A stretch of DNA of 64,000 nt from Pirellulales bacterium (GCA_025927475.1 JAICLL010000007.1:17240-81239); one strand, 5' to 3'. Shown: positions 54,701 to 64,000, counted from the stretch's first letter. The notes: generated by a model not told the origin, from the sequence alone. Numbers and translations: made by a program.

Positions 54701-54975
54701 GCTGGCGCCGGCGAGACGCCCACGCCGCAAAGCCGCTCGATCAGTTCTCGCTTTCGGCCGGTCGGAGCGACGCCCACCGCGCGGCAGACCGTCTTGAGCT
54801 GGCTCACGGCCAAGTCGGCGAGCAAGGCCTCGGGCGTGGCGCGGCGGCTGCCGGCCAGCGCCGCGCGCATCGCCTCGACGCTGCGCCGGTCGATGTCGGC
54901 CAGCTCCAGTCGGTCGACGATCGTCTTGAGCTCGTCGCGGCCCAGTTCAGCGAGGATGGCCTGCTTCAGCCTCAT
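51763..54975 (-). CDS. Type III-like DNA methyltransferase with N-terminal SAP-like extension
   Basis: This 1070-residue protein has the S-adenosylmethionine-dependent N-6/N-4 amino-methyltransferase motifs: catalytic MIYMDPPYG before the SAM-binding FDPTCGSGTT, i.e. the beta-type order of type III Mod proteins. Residues about 50-90 (LLADLAVSQLKTVCRAVGV, then GRKRELIERL) look like a SAP DNA-binding motif; known relatives tend to begin near residue 120 (MARPKPAG). The C-terminal half is large and unassigned. It should methylate the recognition sequence that the downstream restriction subunit cuts. The gene is upstream of the transposase and restriction gene on the same strand. Confidence 0.9.
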   Translation of the reverse strand: MRLKQAILAELGRDELKTIVDRLELADIDRRSVEAMRAALAGSRRATPEALLADLAVSQLKTVCRAVGVAPTGRKRELIERLCGVGVSPAPAKAGGMPAPQDDRPAAASRSPSITQSASTMARPKPAGAAAENYQHPESKVLLRPDVGTQPQFRKKKPPQKYRYDSSLSPSLDWDSQNSARELGEWLIALIEEAASLPPPHAFDPPRRWRAGEIEIRNLAEAVEQLKRIARPFLNWSGKAERLSFDVPTLPLFVHERLSTKAIIETLVGHKRVQESQLDLFGDPRHSIADQVLKPYEYEDQWTNRMMLGDSLVVMNSLLHYERLGGQVQMIYMDPPYGVRFGSNFQPFVRKRDVKHGDDEDMTREPETVQAYRDTWELGLHSYLTYLRDRLLLCRELLSPSGSIFVQISDENLHHVKQVLDDIFGGDCSVVTIPVKKKGSQKSSLIDPVNDYILWYSREPRALGRVKFRPLFERRPLDAETLSEFKFVELPNGEEHPLGAVPGKGGTATDYRMQPERLFQDYPGARLFRSNPMTSGGVRKNQSLPYTYKGKTYSPGAGNCWKTTVTTDDGRTPGMAALERGGRLLAGEGQLRFKSYLDDFGYSAISNWWDGLGGASKPQYVVQTNAEIVQRCVLLTTDPGDLVFDPTCGSGTTAYVAEQWGRRWITADVSRVPLALARQRLLTATFPWYELKDTERGPAAGFVYKRKQNRKGEEIGGIVPHVTLKCIANDEPPAEEVLVDRPEVDTKITRVTGPFCVEATIPAPADWAEGEGGDATVAPAESFGTFAERMLEVLRKSPLLRLAGNRSVLLKNIRPPAKSLSLSAEAFVEATAPGQQPSLGDAVDEAVEQNRGLLPFSQKPVALVFGPENGAVSERLVFDAAREAAAKSYTHLYVFGFAIQPHARELAEKSAEAIGIAATYVQATPDLLMGDLLKNMRSSQIFSVCGLPDVAVRSAKGGNYQVELKGLDVFDPVAMQPEARSGGEVPCWLLDTDYNDLCFHVSQAFFPKTGAWENLKKALRGHYHEDVWDHLAGTVSAPFEPGEHRQVAVKVIDERGNELMVVKKLPGVKT

Positions 54976-55066
54976 GATGCGGGCATTGTAACCGCGCCGG
55001 CCGCCGCATGCGAGTATCAGCTGTTGCCAGGTCTTCGCGACAGCACAGGAATCAAGGCTGCCGCGT

Positions 55067-56560
55067 CTACCGCCAGGCGAATTCGCCCGCCTGGGCGCTG
55101 GGCAGATGGGTGACGCCCATCAGATACTTGTCGACGGCGCGGGCGGCCTCGCGGCCCTCGTGAATGGCCCACACCACCAACGACTGCCCGCGACGCATGT
55201 CGCCGGCGGCGAAGACGCCCTCGACGCTGGTCATGAAGTTGGCGTCGCACTTCACGTTGCCGCGCGCGTCCAGCTCAATGCCTAGCTCTTCGATCGCTCC
55301 GCGCCGCTCGGGTCCTAAAAAGCCCATCGCCAACAGCACAAGCTGGCAAGGCCACTCCTGGCTTGTCCCCTCGACCTCGCGAAACGTTTGCCGCCCGGTT
55401 TCATCGGTGTACCACTCGATGGTCACCGTCACCAGGCTTTTGACTCGGCCCTGGTCGTCGCCGCGAAACTCCTTGGTCAAAATGCTCCAATGACGGCCGC
55501 AGCCTTCTTCGTGCGAACTGCTGGTGCGGAGCATCATCGTCCAATAGGGCCAGGGCGACTGCACCGGGCGCTCGTCGCGCCGCGGAAAATGGCCCAGGTC
55601 GGGCGGCTGCGCCAACAGCTCGAACTGCGTGACGCTCTTGGCGCCGTGCCGGTTCGACGTGCCGGTGCAGTCGCTGCCGGTATCCCCGCCGCCGATGATA
55701 ATCACGTCTTTGCCCGTCGCCATGATCGAAAGGTCGTCGGGTATGGTATCGCCCTGGTTGCGCTTGTTCTGCTGGGGCAAAAACTCCATGGCAAAGTGAA
55801 CGCCGCGCAGATCGCGACCGGGTATCGGGAAGTCGCGCGGCTGCGTGGCCCCGCCGGTGAGCAAGAGGGCGTCGTAGTCGGAGCGCAATTCAGCCACGGG
55901 CACGTCGACACCCACATTGGCGTTGCAACGGAACTCGACGCCTTCGTCCTCAAGCTGCTGGATGCGCCGCCAGACGCGCGACTTTTCGAGCTTGAAATCC
56001 GGGATGCCGTACATCAACAGACCGCCCGGCCGATCGGCCCGCTCGAAGACGGTCACCTGGTGCCCCGCGCGAGTGAGCTGCTGGGCCGCGGCCAACCCCG
56101 CCGGACCCGAGCCAACCACCGCCACCCGCTTGCCGCTGCGCGTCAGCGGCGGTTCGGGCACGGTCCAACCTTCGGCGAAGCCGCGATCGGCGATCGACAT
56201 CTCGATTTCTTTGATGGCCACCGGGTCTTCGTTGATGCCCAGCACGCAGGCCGCTTCGCAGGGCGCCGGGCAAACGCGGCCCGTGAACTCGGGAAAATTG
56301 TTGGTGGCATGCAGCCGATCGAGCGCATCGCGCCATTGATCGCGATACACCAGGTCGTTGAAGTCGGGAATGATGTTGCCCAACGGGCAGCCCGTATGGC
56401 AAAACGGCACGCCGCAGTCCATGCACCGCGCGCCTTGCTGGCGCAGCTCGGCCTCGGGCAGAACCTTGAGAAACTCGTTGTAGTGCTTGATTCGCTCGTC
56501 CACGGGCTGGTTGTCGTGGTGCTTGCGCGAATACTGCATGAAACCTCGGATGTCACCCAT
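55067..56560 (-). CDS. gltD: Glutamate synthase (NADPH) small subunit
   Basis: GltD supplies electrons from NADPH to the large subunit for glutamate synthesis. The 497-residue protein has the N-terminal iron-sulfur cysteines ([25 protein letters not shown]), the FAD-binding [13 protein letters not shown], a [13 protein letters not shown] segment, and the NADPH-binding GGGDTGSDC. Length is normal. It lies downstream of gltB, with a small antitoxin-like gene in between, so it is probably still in the same transcript. Confidence 0.96.
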   Translation of the reverse strand: MGDIRGFMQYSRKHHDNQPVDERIKHYNEFLKVLPEAELRQQGARCMDCGVPFCHTGCPLGNIIPDFNDLVYRDQWRDALDRLHATNNFPEFTGRVCPAPCEAACVLGINEDPVAIKEIEMSIADRGFAEGWTVPEPPLTRSGKRVAVVGSGPAGLAAAQQLTRAGHQVTVFERADRPGGLLMYGIPDFKLEKSRVWRRIQQLEDEGVEFRCNANVGVDVPVAELRSDYDALLLTGGATQPRDFPIPGRDLRGVHFAMEFLPQQNKRNQGDTIPDDLSIMATGKDVIIIGGGDTGSDCTGTSNRHGAKSVTQFELLAQPPDLGHFPRRDERPVQSPWPYWTMMLRTSSSHEEGCGRHWSILTKEFRGDDQGRVKSLVTVTIEWYTDETGRQTFREVEGTSQEWPCQLVLLAMGFLGPERRGAIEELGIELDARGNVKCDANFMTSVEGVFAAGDMRRGQSLVVWAIHEGREAARAVDKYLMGVTHLPSAQAGEFAWR

Positions 56561-56684
56561 ATGATCTTTTTAAGCATGGCCCCCGAACGGGCGTGATCTC
56601 CTAGATGTCTAAAATGGTCCTAAGCCCAGCGAGGCCACGATGTCGTTGTCGGAAAGTCCGGTTTCCGCGGGCTGGCGCCCGCTG

Positions 56685-56933
56685 CTACACTCCGTTGCCC
56701 CGCCGGGGCAGGTTGCGCCGAATGTCCTCTAATGCCTCCCACGCGTCCCGAGCCACGTAGTCCCCCGATTCGATCAACGCTAACCTAACTTCGATTTCCG
56801 CGACCCAAGCGGCTTGCGCATCTTCATCAATGTCATCAGGCGCTAAGCTGGCCAAAATCTGATGCGCTATCGCCGCGCGCTCTTCGTATTTCAATGCCAG
56901 AATCTGGCGCAATAGCTCATCGTTTTTGCTCAT
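56685..56933 (-). CDS. Addiction-module antitoxin-like protein without a visible toxin
   Basis: This 82-residue protein begins at the ATG at 56933 (gagg 5 bases upstream) as MSKNDELLRQILALKYEERA and continues with HQILASLAPDDIDEDAQAAW. This fits the putative addiction-module component family (TIGR02574) usually paired with a RelE/ParE-type toxin. The toxin that normally follows is not present: the next 120 bases lead into gltD. It sits 22 bases after the gltB stop and so may be transcribed with glutamate synthase genes. Confidence 0.75.
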   Translation of the reverse strand: MSKNDELLRQILALKYEERAAIAHQILASLAPDDIDEDAQAAWVAEIEVRLALIESGDYVARDAWEALEDIRRNLPRRGNGV

Positions 56934-56955
56934 TGATTCCTCGCCGGGTTTGCCG

Positions 56956-59900
56956 TTAGCTATTCGCCGCCGCCAACACACCCACCGGTTCGCCGCGGTG
57001 CGCTTCAACGCTCGCTTGCTTCTTGATCTCGGCCAAGGCCCGCTTGTAGTCGCAGGGCATCACTTTCACAAATTTCGCGGTGAGCCGCGGCCAGTTGTCG
57101 AGCACGTATCGCCCGCGGGCACTGCCGGTGTACTCGACATGCTTGCGCACCAGGTCGTGGACGGTCTGCAAATCTTCCAGATCGGTCAGATCTTCCAGCT
57201 CGACCATCTCGCGATTCACCAGCCGCGGAAACTTGCCATGCTCGTCGAGCACAAAGGCGATGCCGCCGCTCATGCCGGCGGCAAAATTCCGCCCGGTCTC
57301 GCCCAGGATGACGGCCACGCCGCCAGTCATGTATTCGCAGCCGTGGTCGCCCACGCCCTCGACGACTGCCTTGGCTCCGCTGTTGCGCACGCAGAACCGC
57401 TCGCCGGCGATGCCGTTGAGATAAACCTCGCCGCTGGTCGCTCCATAGAGCACCACATTGCCGGCGATGATGTTTTCTTCGGCCACCAGGCTGCTGTCTC
57501 GCGGCGGATAGACAATCACCTTGCCGCCGGAAAGACCCTTGGCGCAATAGTCGTTCACGTCGCCCTCGACGCGCACCGTGACGCCGGGCACCCCAAACGC
57601 CATCAGGCTCTGCCCCGCCGTGCCGCGAAAGTTAAGCTGAATGGTGTCTTCGGGCAGGCCGCGCGGTCCATAACGCTTGGTGATTTCACTCGACAGAATC
57701 GTGCCCACCGTGCGGTTCACATTGCGAATGGCCAAATCGTGCGCCACCGGCTCGCCGCCTTCCAGGGCCGGCCGACACAGCGCCAACAAGGTGGTCACGT
57801 CGAGCGAGCGAGCGATGCCGTGATCTTGCTTCTCGGCGCAATAGGTTTTGACATGGGCCGGGGCGTCGGGCTTGTGCAGAATGGCCGAAAAATCCAGTCC
57901 GCGGGCCTTCCAATGCGCGATCGCCCGGCGCGTGTCGAGCAGATCGACGCGGCCGACCATCTCGTTCACCGTGCGGAAGCCCAGCGAAGCCATGATCTCG
58001 CGCAGTCCCTCGGCCACCATAAAGAAAAAGTTGACCACGTATTCCGGCTTGCCGGCGAACTTCTTGCGCAGCTCGGGGTCTTGCGTGGCGACGCCCACCG
58101 GGCAGGTATTCAAGTGGCACTTGCGCATCATGATGCAACCCACGGTCACCAGGGCCGCGGTGGCAATGCCCCACTCTTCGGCCCCCAACATCGCCGCGAT
58201 GGCAATGTCGCGCGGCGTGCGCAACTGTCCGTCGGTCTGCACGACGATCCGCCCGCGCAGGCCGTTCTTCAGCAGCACCTGGTGCGTTTCGGCCAGCCCC
58301 AGCTCCCAAGGAATGCCGGCGTGCTTGATCGAGGTGTATGGGCTGGCGCCGGTGCCGCCGTCGTGGCCGCTGATCAGCACCACGTCGCTCTTGCCCTTCG
58401 AGACGCCCGCCGCCACCGTGCCGACGCCCACCTCGGCCACCAGCTTGACGCTGATGCGGGCGTCGCGGTTGGCGTTCTTCAGATCGTGAATAAGCTGAGC
58501 GAGATCTTCGATGGAGTAGATATCGTGATGCGGCGGCGGCGAGATCAGTCCCACGCCCGGCGTGCTGTGCCGGATGCGGGCGATTTCCTTGTCGACCTTG
58601 TGGCCCGGCAATTGTCCGCCTTCGCCCGGTTTGGCCCCCTGGGCCATCTTGATCTGCAGCTCCTGGGCGCTGACCAGGTATTCGCTGGTGACGCCAAACC
58701 GTCCGCTGGCCACCTGCTTGATGGCGCTGGAGCGGCGGTCGCCATTGGCGTCGGGCATGTAACGCACCGGGTCTTCGCCTCCTTCGCCCGTATTGCTCTT
58801 GCCGCCGATGCGGTTCATGGCGATCGCCAGCGTCTCGTGCGCCTCCTTCGAGATCGAACCATACGACATGGCCCCCGTGGCGAACCGCTTGACGATCTCC
58901 TTGGCCGGCTCGACTTCTTCCAGCGGGATGCGCTGGCCGGGCTTGATTTCCAGCAGCCCGCGCAAGGTGAGCAACTGCCGCTCTTGATTGTCGATCAGCT
59001 CGCAGTATTTCTTGAAATCGGCAACGCTGTTCAGCCGCGTGGCGTGCTGCAGCTTGGCCACCACTTCGGGGTTGAACATGTGAGCCTCGCCCTTGCGCCG
59101 CCACTGATATTGGCCGCCCACGTCGAGCACCAGGTTGCGGGGCACGGGGGTGCGCGGAAAAGCGATCTCGTGCCAGCGGATCGATTCCTCGGCGATCGTA
59201 TCCAGGCCAATGCCCTCGATGCGGCTGGCCGTCCAGGTGAAGTATTCGTCGATCAGGGCGTGGTTCAGCCCGATCGCCTCGAAAATCTGCGCCCCTTGAT
59301 AACTCTGCTGCGTTGAGATGCCCATCTTCGACATCACCTTCAGCAGCCCCTTGCCCACGGCTTTGATAAAATTCTTCTCAAGCTTTTCCAGCGGCTTGTC
59401 AGCCGGCAGATAGCCCTCGCGCTGCATCTGCTCGAGCGTGGTGAAAGCGAGATAGGGATTGACCGCGCCCGCGCCATAGCCCGTCAGCAAGGCAAAGTGC
59501 TGCACCTCGCGCGCATCGCCGGTTTCGACGATCAGGCCGCAGCGAGTACGGGTCTCTTCGCGAATGAGGTGATGATGGACGCCGCTAGTGGCCAGCAGCG
59601 CGGGAATGGGCACGTTCTGCGCATCGACGCCGCGGTCCGAAAGAATCAGCAGCGTCACGCCGTCGGCAATGGCCTGCGAAGCTTCCGCCCGCAGCTCGTC
59701 CATTCGCCGCCGCATGCCCTCGGCCCCTTCGGCCCGCGGAAAGAGCATCGACAATGTGCGGGCCTTGAACCCCGGCCGGTCGAGCGATTTGATCTTGGCC
59801 AGATCGGCATTGGTCAGAATCGGCTGCTCGATGCGCAGCATCCGGCACAGGTCGGGCGTTTCTTCCAGCAGATTGCCTTCGGAACCCAGCGCGGTGATCA

Positions 59901-61605
59901 GCGAGGTGACGATCTCTTCGCGGATGGCGTCGAGCGGCGGATTGGTGACCTGGGCGAAAAGCTGCTTGAAATAGTTGTAGAGCAACTGCGGCCGATCGGA
60001 GAGCACGGCCAGCGGAGTGTCGTTGCCCATCGAACCGACCGGCTCTTGGCCGTCGGTGGCCATCGGCCCCAGAATGATTCGCAAATCTTCCAACGTGTAG
60101 CCGAAGGCCCGCTGCAAGCTCAACACATGATCGCGAGTCGCCGCGCGGCCATTGCCGTTGGTTTGAGCGATGCTGCCAGCGCCGTGCCCGTCAGGCTGGA
60201 AAGCCTCGCCCGCAGGCAAATCGTCGAGCGTGAGCTGGTTCTCGTTGATCCACTGCCGATAGGGACGCCGCGAGGCCAACTCGTGCTTGATTTCGTCGTC
60301 GCTGATGATTCGGCCCTGCGAAGTATCGACCAGGAACATGCGGCCGGGTCGCAAGCGTCCCTTCGATTCGATCTCGCAGGGGGGGATGTCGAGCACGCCC
60401 GCCTCGGAGGCCATGATCACCAGCCCGTCCTTCGTCACCCAATAGCGGCTGGGGCGCAGGCCGTTGCGGTCGAGCACGGCGCCGATCGAGGCGCCGTCGG
60501 TGAAGGCCATCGACGCCGGCCCATCCCACGGCTCCATCAAGCACGCCTGATATTCGTAATACGCCTTTTTCTCGTCCGTCATGCTCTCGTGGTTGGCCCA
60601 CGGTTCGGGAATGAGCATCGACATGGCTTGCGGCAGCGAGCGGCCCGTGACGACGAGCAATTCCAGCACATTGTCGAAGATGGCCGAATCGCTGGCCCCC
60701 GGCGTGCAAATGGGCAAGATCTTTTTCAGGTCGGGACCGTACTTGTCGCTTTGCATCATGCTCCGCCGAGCGTGCATCCAGTTCACATTGCCGCGCAACG
60801 TGTTGATCTCGCCGTTGTGGGCCAAATAGCGGAATGGCTGAGCCAGGTCCCAGGTGGGGAATGTGTTGGTGCTATAGCGTTGATGCACCAAGGCCAGGGC
60901 CGACACATAACGCTCGTCGGCCAGGTCGCCATAGAACGGTTCGACCTGATCGGCCAGCATCAGCCCCTTGTAGACGATCACGCGCGACGAGAGCGTCGGC
61001 ACATAGCAGTATTTCTTCTGCGCGAGCGAGCTTTCGCGCACCGCCGACTCAAGCTGTTTGCGAATGACGTAAAGCTTCCATTCGAGCATGTCAGGCGGAG
61101 TGGCATCGCCGCGGGCCACAAACACCTGGCGAATGACCGGTTCGACCTCGCGGGCCACATAGCCGATGTGCTCGTTGTCGATTGGCACATCGCGCCAGCC
61201 CAACAGGCGTTGACCTTCGGCGGCGATCAGCTCGGCCAGCTTCTGCTCGCACCAGGCCCGCTGATCGCGGTCGGGCGGCAAAAACACCGTGCCGATGCCA
61301 TAATCGCCCGGCGCAGGCAACTCGAAGCCGCGCTCGGCGCACTTGGCCTGGAAGAAGTTATGCGGAATCTGCGTGAGAATGCCCGCGCCGTCGCCGGTCA
61401 GCGGGTCGCAGCCGCAGGCCCCGCGGTGTGCCAGGTTGACCAGAATCTGCAAGCCGGAGCGCACGATGGCGTGGCTCTGCTCGCCGCGCAGATTCACCAC
61501 AAAGCCAACGCCGCAGGCGTCATGCTCATTGGCGGGGTCGTAAAGGCCTTCGCGCGGCGGCAAGCCGGGATGATTTACGGCGTGTTGATTTACTGTGTGC
61601 TGCAT
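56956..61605 (-). CDS. gltB: Glutamate synthase (NADPH) large subunit
   Basis: This 1549-residue enzyme makes two glutamates from glutamine and 2-oxoglutarate. The nucleophile is Cys31 in [11 protein letters not shown], exposed after removal of a 30-residue propeptide; the amidotransferase domain spans residues 31 to about 430. The FMN domain lies at about 870-1230 and contains the iron-sulfur cysteine cluster [18 protein letters not shown]. The C-terminal GXGXG beta-helix domain follows. Length is as expected. A LysR regulator gene ends 3 bases upstream, and gltD follows downstream. Confidence 0.97.
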   Translation of the reverse strand: MQHTVNQHAVNHPGLPPREGLYDPANEHDACGVGFVVNLRGEQSHAIVRSGLQILVNLAHRGACGCDPLTGDGAGILTQIPHNFFQAKCAERGFELPAPGDYGIGTVFLPPDRDQRAWCEQKLAELIAAEGQRLLGWRDVPIDNEHIGYVAREVEPVIRQVFVARGDATPPDMLEWKLYVIRKQLESAVRESSLAQKKYCYVPTLSSRVIVYKGLMLADQVEPFYGDLADERYVSALALVHQRYSTNTFPTWDLAQPFRYLAHNGEINTLRGNVNWMHARRSMMQSDKYGPDLKKILPICTPGASDSAIFDNVLELLVVTGRSLPQAMSMLIPEPWANHESMTDEKKAYYEYQACLMEPWDGPASMAFTDGASIGAVLDRNGLRPSRYWVTKDGLVIMASEAGVLDIPPCEIESKGRLRPGRMFLVDTSQGRIISDDEIKHELASRRPYRQWINENQLTLDDLPAGEAFQPDGHGAGSIAQTNGNGRAATRDHVLSLQRAFGYTLEDLRIILGPMATDGQEPVGSMGNDTPLAVLSDRPQLLYNYFKQLFAQVTNPPLDAIREEIVTSLITALGSEGNLLEETPDLCRMLRIEQPILTNADLAKIKSLDRPGFKARTLSMLFPRAEGAEGMRRRMDELRAEASQAIADGVTLLILSDRGVDAQNVPIPALLATSGVHHHLIREETRTRCGLIVETGDAREVQHFALLTGYGAGAVNPYLAFTTLEQMQREGYLPADKPLEKLEKNFIKAVGKGLLKVMSKMGISTQQSYQGAQIFEAIGLNHALIDEYFTWTASRIEGIGLDTIAEESIRWHEIAFPRTPVPRNLVLDVGGQYQWRRKGEAHMFNPEVVAKLQHATRLNSVADFKKYCELIDNQERQLLTLRGLLEIKPGQRIPLEEVEPAKEIVKRFATGAMSYGSISKEAHETLAIAMNRIGGKSNTGEGGEDPVRYMPDANGDRRSSAIKQVASGRFGVTSEYLVSAQELQIKMAQGAKPGEGGQLPGHKVDKEIARIRHSTPGVGLISPPPHHDIYSIEDLAQLIHDLKNANRDARISVKLVAEVGVGTVAAGVSKGKSDVVLISGHDGGTGASPYTSIKHAGIPWELGLAETHQVLLKNGLRGRIVVQTDGQLRTPRDIAIAAMLGAEEWGIATAALVTVGCIMMRKCHLNTCPVGVATQDPELRKKFAGKPEYVVNFFFMVAEGLREIMASLGFRTVNEMVGRVDLLDTRRAIAHWKARGLDFSAILHKPDAPAHVKTYCAEKQDHGIARSLDVTTLLALCRPALEGGEPVAHDLAIRNVNRTVGTILSSEITKRYGPRGLPEDTIQLNFRGTAGQSLMAFGVPGVTVRVEGDVNDYCAKGLSGGKVIVYPPRDSSLVAEENIIAGNVVLYGATSGEVYLNGIAGERFCVRNSGAKAVVEGVGDHGCEYMTGGVAVILGETGRNFAAGMSGGIAFVLDEHGKFPRLVNREMVELEDLTDLEDLQTVHDLVRKHVEYTGSARGRYVLDNWPRLTAKFVKVMPCDYKRALAEIKKQASVEAHRGEPVGVLAAANS

Positions 61606-61608
61606 CGC

Positions 61609-62670
61609 TCACCTGCGTCCATTAGATTTGCTCGGAACGTAAGCGTCCTCGCTTGCGCACGATCCATTCCCATTGACAGCCTTGGCCGTTGCGCAGACGT
61701 CCACGCTTGCGCACGATCCATTTCCATTGCCGCTGGGCGCGAGCACCTCGCCATGTTCCGATTCGCTGAGCGCCGCGGGTCGCCGGCCTTCGCGTTCGAG
61801 CAACTCGATAAAGCGGTGTGCCGCCGTATTCAGCTCTTTGCCGCGGCGATGGATGATGCCCAGCGGACGCACCAATTCATCGGTGTCGAGCGGAACCGCG
61901 CAGAGCGTGCCCGAATGCACCTCGCGGGCCACGGTCGGTTCGGGCAGCAAACCCACGCCGGCATCGATCTCGATGGCTCGCTTAATCGTTTCGATATTGT
62001 CGAATTCCATCACGACGTTGACGGTCGCCTGGTGCGCGTGCAAGGCGCGGTCGATCTCGCGGCGAATCGTGAGCTCGCTGTCGAAACCGATCATCTTTTG
62101 CCCGTCGAGCTCGGCCAGGCCGATCCGGCGACGCTTGGCCAGCGCATGCCCCGGAGCACAAACCAGCACCATCGGCTCCTCGCGCCAGGCAACGGCCTTG
62201 ATCGTGCGCGACGACTTGGGATAGCTCACCAACCCCAAGTCGGCGACGTCTTCTTCGATCGCCTGGTACACGCGGTTGGGATGCAGATATTCCAGCCGCA
62301 CGTTGGCTTTGGGGTGCTGCGCCAGGAACTCCTGCATGTAGCGGTTCATATGGTGCAACCCGACCGAATAAATCGAGGCCACCCGCACCCGCCCGGCCAC
62401 TTCGGCATGGAGCTTTCGCACCCGGTCTTCCACCGCAAAGTATCGCTCGACCACCTCGCGGCAGCCGTCGTAGTAAACCTCTCCCTCGGGCGTGAGCACA
62501 AAAGGCCGCTTCGAGCGATCAATCAGCTTCACGCCCAAGCCGTCTTCCAACTGCTGCACGAGTTGGCTAGCGCCCGACTGAGAGATCTCGTTTTCGTCGG
62601 CGGCGCGCGAGAAGCTGCGCTGACGCACAACGTCGCAGAAAACTTTCAAAGCCTTAAGCTGAACCGCCAT
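61609..62670 (-). CDS. LysR-type regulator upstream of gltB
   Basis: This protein has 353 residues from the ATG at 62670 (MAVQLKALKVFCDVV). An N-terminal winged helix (SFSRAADENEISQSGASQLV) is followed by a periplasmic-binding-fold effector domain (about residues 90-300: VRVASIYSVGLHHMNRYM, PMVLVCAPGHALAKRRRIGL, GVGLLPEPTVAREV). The last roughly 40 residues contain a duplicated NGNGSCAS tail from direct repeats. It ends 3 bases before gltB on the same strand, so it could regulate gltBD, as GltC does in other bacteria; this is inferred. Confidence 0.9.
   Translation of the reverse strand: MAVQLKALKVFCDVVRQRSFSRAADENEISQSGASQLVQQLEDGLGVKLIDRSKRPFVLTPEGEVYYDGCREVVERYFAVEDRVRKLHAEVAGRVRVASIYSVGLHHMNRYMQEFLAQHPKANVRLEYLHPNRVYQAIEEDVADLGLVSYPKSSRTIKAVAWREEPMVLVCAPGHALAKRRRIGLAELDGQKMIGFDSELTIRREIDRALHAHQATVNVVMEFDNIETIKRAIEIDAGVGLLPEPTVAREVHSGTLCAVPLDTDELVRPLGIIHRRGKELNTAAHRFIELLEREGRRPAALSESEHGEVLAPSGNGNGSCASVDVCATAKAVNGNGSCASEDAYVPSKSNGRR
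61650..61729. repeat. Direct repeats at the 3-prime end of the LysR gene
   Basis: A 26-base unit starting cgcttgcgcacgatccatt occurs at 61650-61675 and again at 61704-61729 with one mismatch. Both are in the coding region and encode the repeated NGNGSCAS tail. The cctcgctt core of the dispersed palindromes lies at the edge of the first copy. Confidence 0.7.
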
Positions 62671-62929
62671 GAGCTGAATTATGAACTCGAATAAAACGCG
62701 CAATTAGTATCGAGATGCGAGATGATAGGCTAGTCGCTAGTATCAAGCTCGTCAAGCTAAAGGCGACGGAAAATTAAAAAAGCTAATTCAGTAGCTTGGG
62801 CGGCTCGGACGACACCACCCTCATGGGTGGGCTGCGCGGCGGCTGACCCGGTTGCGGGCTGCGTAACGAAGCAAAAAATATCGGTTGGTGGTGATTTGCA
62901 GGGGCGCGAGAACGGGTATAGTAGACGGC

Positions 62930-63286
62930 ATGTGCGATGACCGCATTCCAACGCCCACGGCCGGTGATGGCGGCTTCGACGCCGCGCGGCGTGAACAAAT
63001 CGTGCGTCTTTTTGCGCGGGCGTGGCAGCGCGTCCAGCAGCGCACCGGACGCGCATGGGAGAAGAAACGCGACCGCTGGCTCGAATTGCTGGGCAGTGCT
63101 AGCTCTGGCATGGCAGCCGGCTCACTGACGATCACCGCCAATCAAGTGCGCGTGGCTTTGAACAATTTGGTAACCTTTGCCCAGTTGCCGCCGCCCGATA
63201 CCTCGCTGTTACGCGAGGCGATCCATGCCGATTATCAAACCGTGCGAAACCTGGCTATTGAGGCGTTGAGCGATGGGAAGCCGTGA
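62930..63286 (+). CDS. Hypothetical helical protein
   Basis: This protein has 118 residues from the ATG at 62930 (MCDDRIPTPTAGDG), preferred over a longer frame without a ribosome site. It is helical and Arg/Ala-rich (REQIVRLFARAWQRVQQRTG, EAIHADYQTVRNLAIEALSD). It has no membrane segment, signal peptide or recognisable motif. It is divergent from the LysR gene. Function unknown. Confidence 0.5.
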   Translation: MCDDRIPTPTAGDGGFDAARREQIVRLFARAWQRVQQRTGRAWEKKRDRWLELLGSASSGMAAGSLTITANQVRVALNNLVTFAQLPPPDTSLLREAIHADYQTVRNLAIEALSDGKP

Positions 63287-63333
63287 TTTGGATTTTCGAT
63301 TTTGAACGGCGGTGCCGATAAAACTAATGGAAC

Positions 63334-63339
63334 AGGAGG
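63334..63339 (+). promoter_or_regulatory. Strong ribosome-binding site
   Basis: The aggagg element lies 7 bases before the ATG at 63347 and selects that start over an earlier in-frame one. Confidence 0.8.
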
Positions 63340-63346
63340 ATCTGCG

Positions 63347-63796
63347 ATGAGCGTTAACCGCCTTTTGCGCATGCGATGCTGGTTATGGCTGGGGCTGCTG
63401 ATGGCAGTCTCCGATGGCGCGGCCAAGCTGGCCGATGCTCAGGCTCCGCGCGGCCGTTCGGGCAGATCGTCGTATCGCAATCGTCTGGCACGCCCGGTGG
63501 TCAGTCCTTACCTGAACCTGAATCGCCCGTTTGGCGATCCGGCGGTCGATTATTTCACGCTCTCGCGTCCGCCGCTCGACTTGCAGGCCAATCAGTTCCG
63601 CCAGCAGCAGAACTTGCAAAACCTGCGGCAGGAAGTCCGGGCCGATGAAGAGATGCTGGGGGGATTTGGACGCCAGCAGCGGGTGCTTCCGCGCACTGGG
63701 CACGCGGCGGGCTATCTGAACTACTCGCATTATTACCAAAACCTGCAAGGGCCGCCGCAAACTCTCGGTGGCCAGGGTGGCGGTTCACGGCGCTAA
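63347..63796 (+). CDS. Secreted hypothetical protein
   Basis: This protein has 149 residues from the ATG at 63347, supported by aggagg upstream. It has an N-terminal signal peptide (RLLRMRCWLWLGLLMAV) cleaved near ADAQAPRG, followed by an Arg/Pro/Gln-rich, low-complexity region (QFRQQQNLQNLRQEVR) and a Gly-rich tail. I recognise no domain. The 63797-64000 remainder has no gene that I can support. Confidence 0.6.
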   Translation: MSVNRLLRMRCWLWLGLLMAVSDGAAKLADAQAPRGRSGRSSYRNRLARPVVSPYLNLNRPFGDPAVDYFTLSRPPLDLQANQFRQQQNLQNLRQEVRADEEMLGGFGRQQRVLPRTGHAAGYLNYSHYYQNLQGPPQTLGGQGGGSRR

Positions 63797-64000
63797 AGAG
63801 GGCCGCCACTCGGCTGTCGCCTGCTTGCTTGCTCTTACTTCGACGGCGATGCCGGCAAGCCTCGCGGAACGCCACGGAGGCAATCCCGTTCGGCACGCCA
63901 TTTTATCCGTGTCCTAGAACGTAGCGTAAGAGCGATATGGTAGCCTATTTTGGGAGTTCTGAGGGTTCGAGGCGCCGCTTGGTGGCTGTTGCACGTTGCC

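Noticed and set aside
59497..62694. A 1065-codon open frame on the + strand opposite gltB and the LysR gene
   Set aside because: It runs antisense across two genes with complete family motifs and contains no recognisable domain, so it is a shadow of the coding strand.

Overview
The window is high-GC, gene-dense bacterial chromosome, and the gene content points to Planctomycetota, most likely a Pirellulales-type lineage. The evidence is a DUF1501 protein next to a very large LamG/DUF1549/DUF1553 protein, an N-terminally secreted sulfatase, two ECF sigma factor units (one tied to a Ser/Thr kinase with a zinc-binding anti-sigma motif), FHA-Fis regulators, a DUF116-polyprenyl synthase fusion, and many short palindromic intergenic repeats. 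I saw no rRNA, tRNA, CRISPR array, prophage or plasmid functions. The first gene is cut by the window edge.

Layout. 3-5720 (+) holds a terpenoid/aromatic-lipid neighbourhood: a squalene-hopene-cyclase-like C-terminus, the DUF116-polyprenyl synthase, a chorismate-lyase-like protein, a hotdog thioesterase, a broken ParB-like remnant, a second prenyltransferase-repeat protein and a LolD-type ABC ATPase. 5861-13742 holds small proteins, an esterase, a CaiB-type CoA transferase, aroB, a sigma-54 activator and a fatty-acid desaturase. 13739-18780 (-) is the DUF1501 plus DUF1553 pair. 18781-23401 is a repeat-rich spacer, glyA, a DUF4160/DUF2442 pair and lgt. 23464-27008 (-) is a CheB-CheR-PAS-histidine kinase-receiver gene that a deletion/frameshift appears to have split.

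27298-30345 (-) is a compact stress operon: three tandem Hsp20 genes, a protein joining a HPF/RaiA-like ribosome-hibernation domain to sigma-70-like regions, and a hemerythrin-like protein. It is divergent from an ECF sigma/anti-sigma pair (30665-32898). 32925-36600 (-) is an ECF sigma factor, a Ser/Thr kinase and two tandem secreted coiled-coil paralogues. 36724-39706 contains two small toxin-antitoxin-like modules around a sulfatase. 39938-47366 contains a PadR/permease-prefix pair, a lipoate ligase family protein, a HEAT-repeat protein overlapping a ferritin-like gene, an RmlC-like cupin, FabI and an FHA-GAF-Fis regulator.

47417-54975 (-) is a type III-like restriction-modification locus. 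A DNA methyltransferase with an N-terminal SAP-like extension and a helicase-nuclease are separated by a REP-associated Y1 transposase (RAYT) that is bracketed by composite palindromic repeats. 55067-62670 (-) is a nitrogen-assimilation operon: a LysR regulator, gltB, an orphan addiction-module antitoxin and gltD. Two small proteins close the window.

The best candidates for something under-described are the HPF-sigma fusion inside the Hsp20/hemerythrin operon, the RAYT/REP insertion inside the restriction-modification locus, the prenyl/chorismate-lyase-like cluster, and the DUF6932-type nucleotidyltransferase/coiled-coil gene pair. All functional statements rest on motif recognition by eye; no database search was run.
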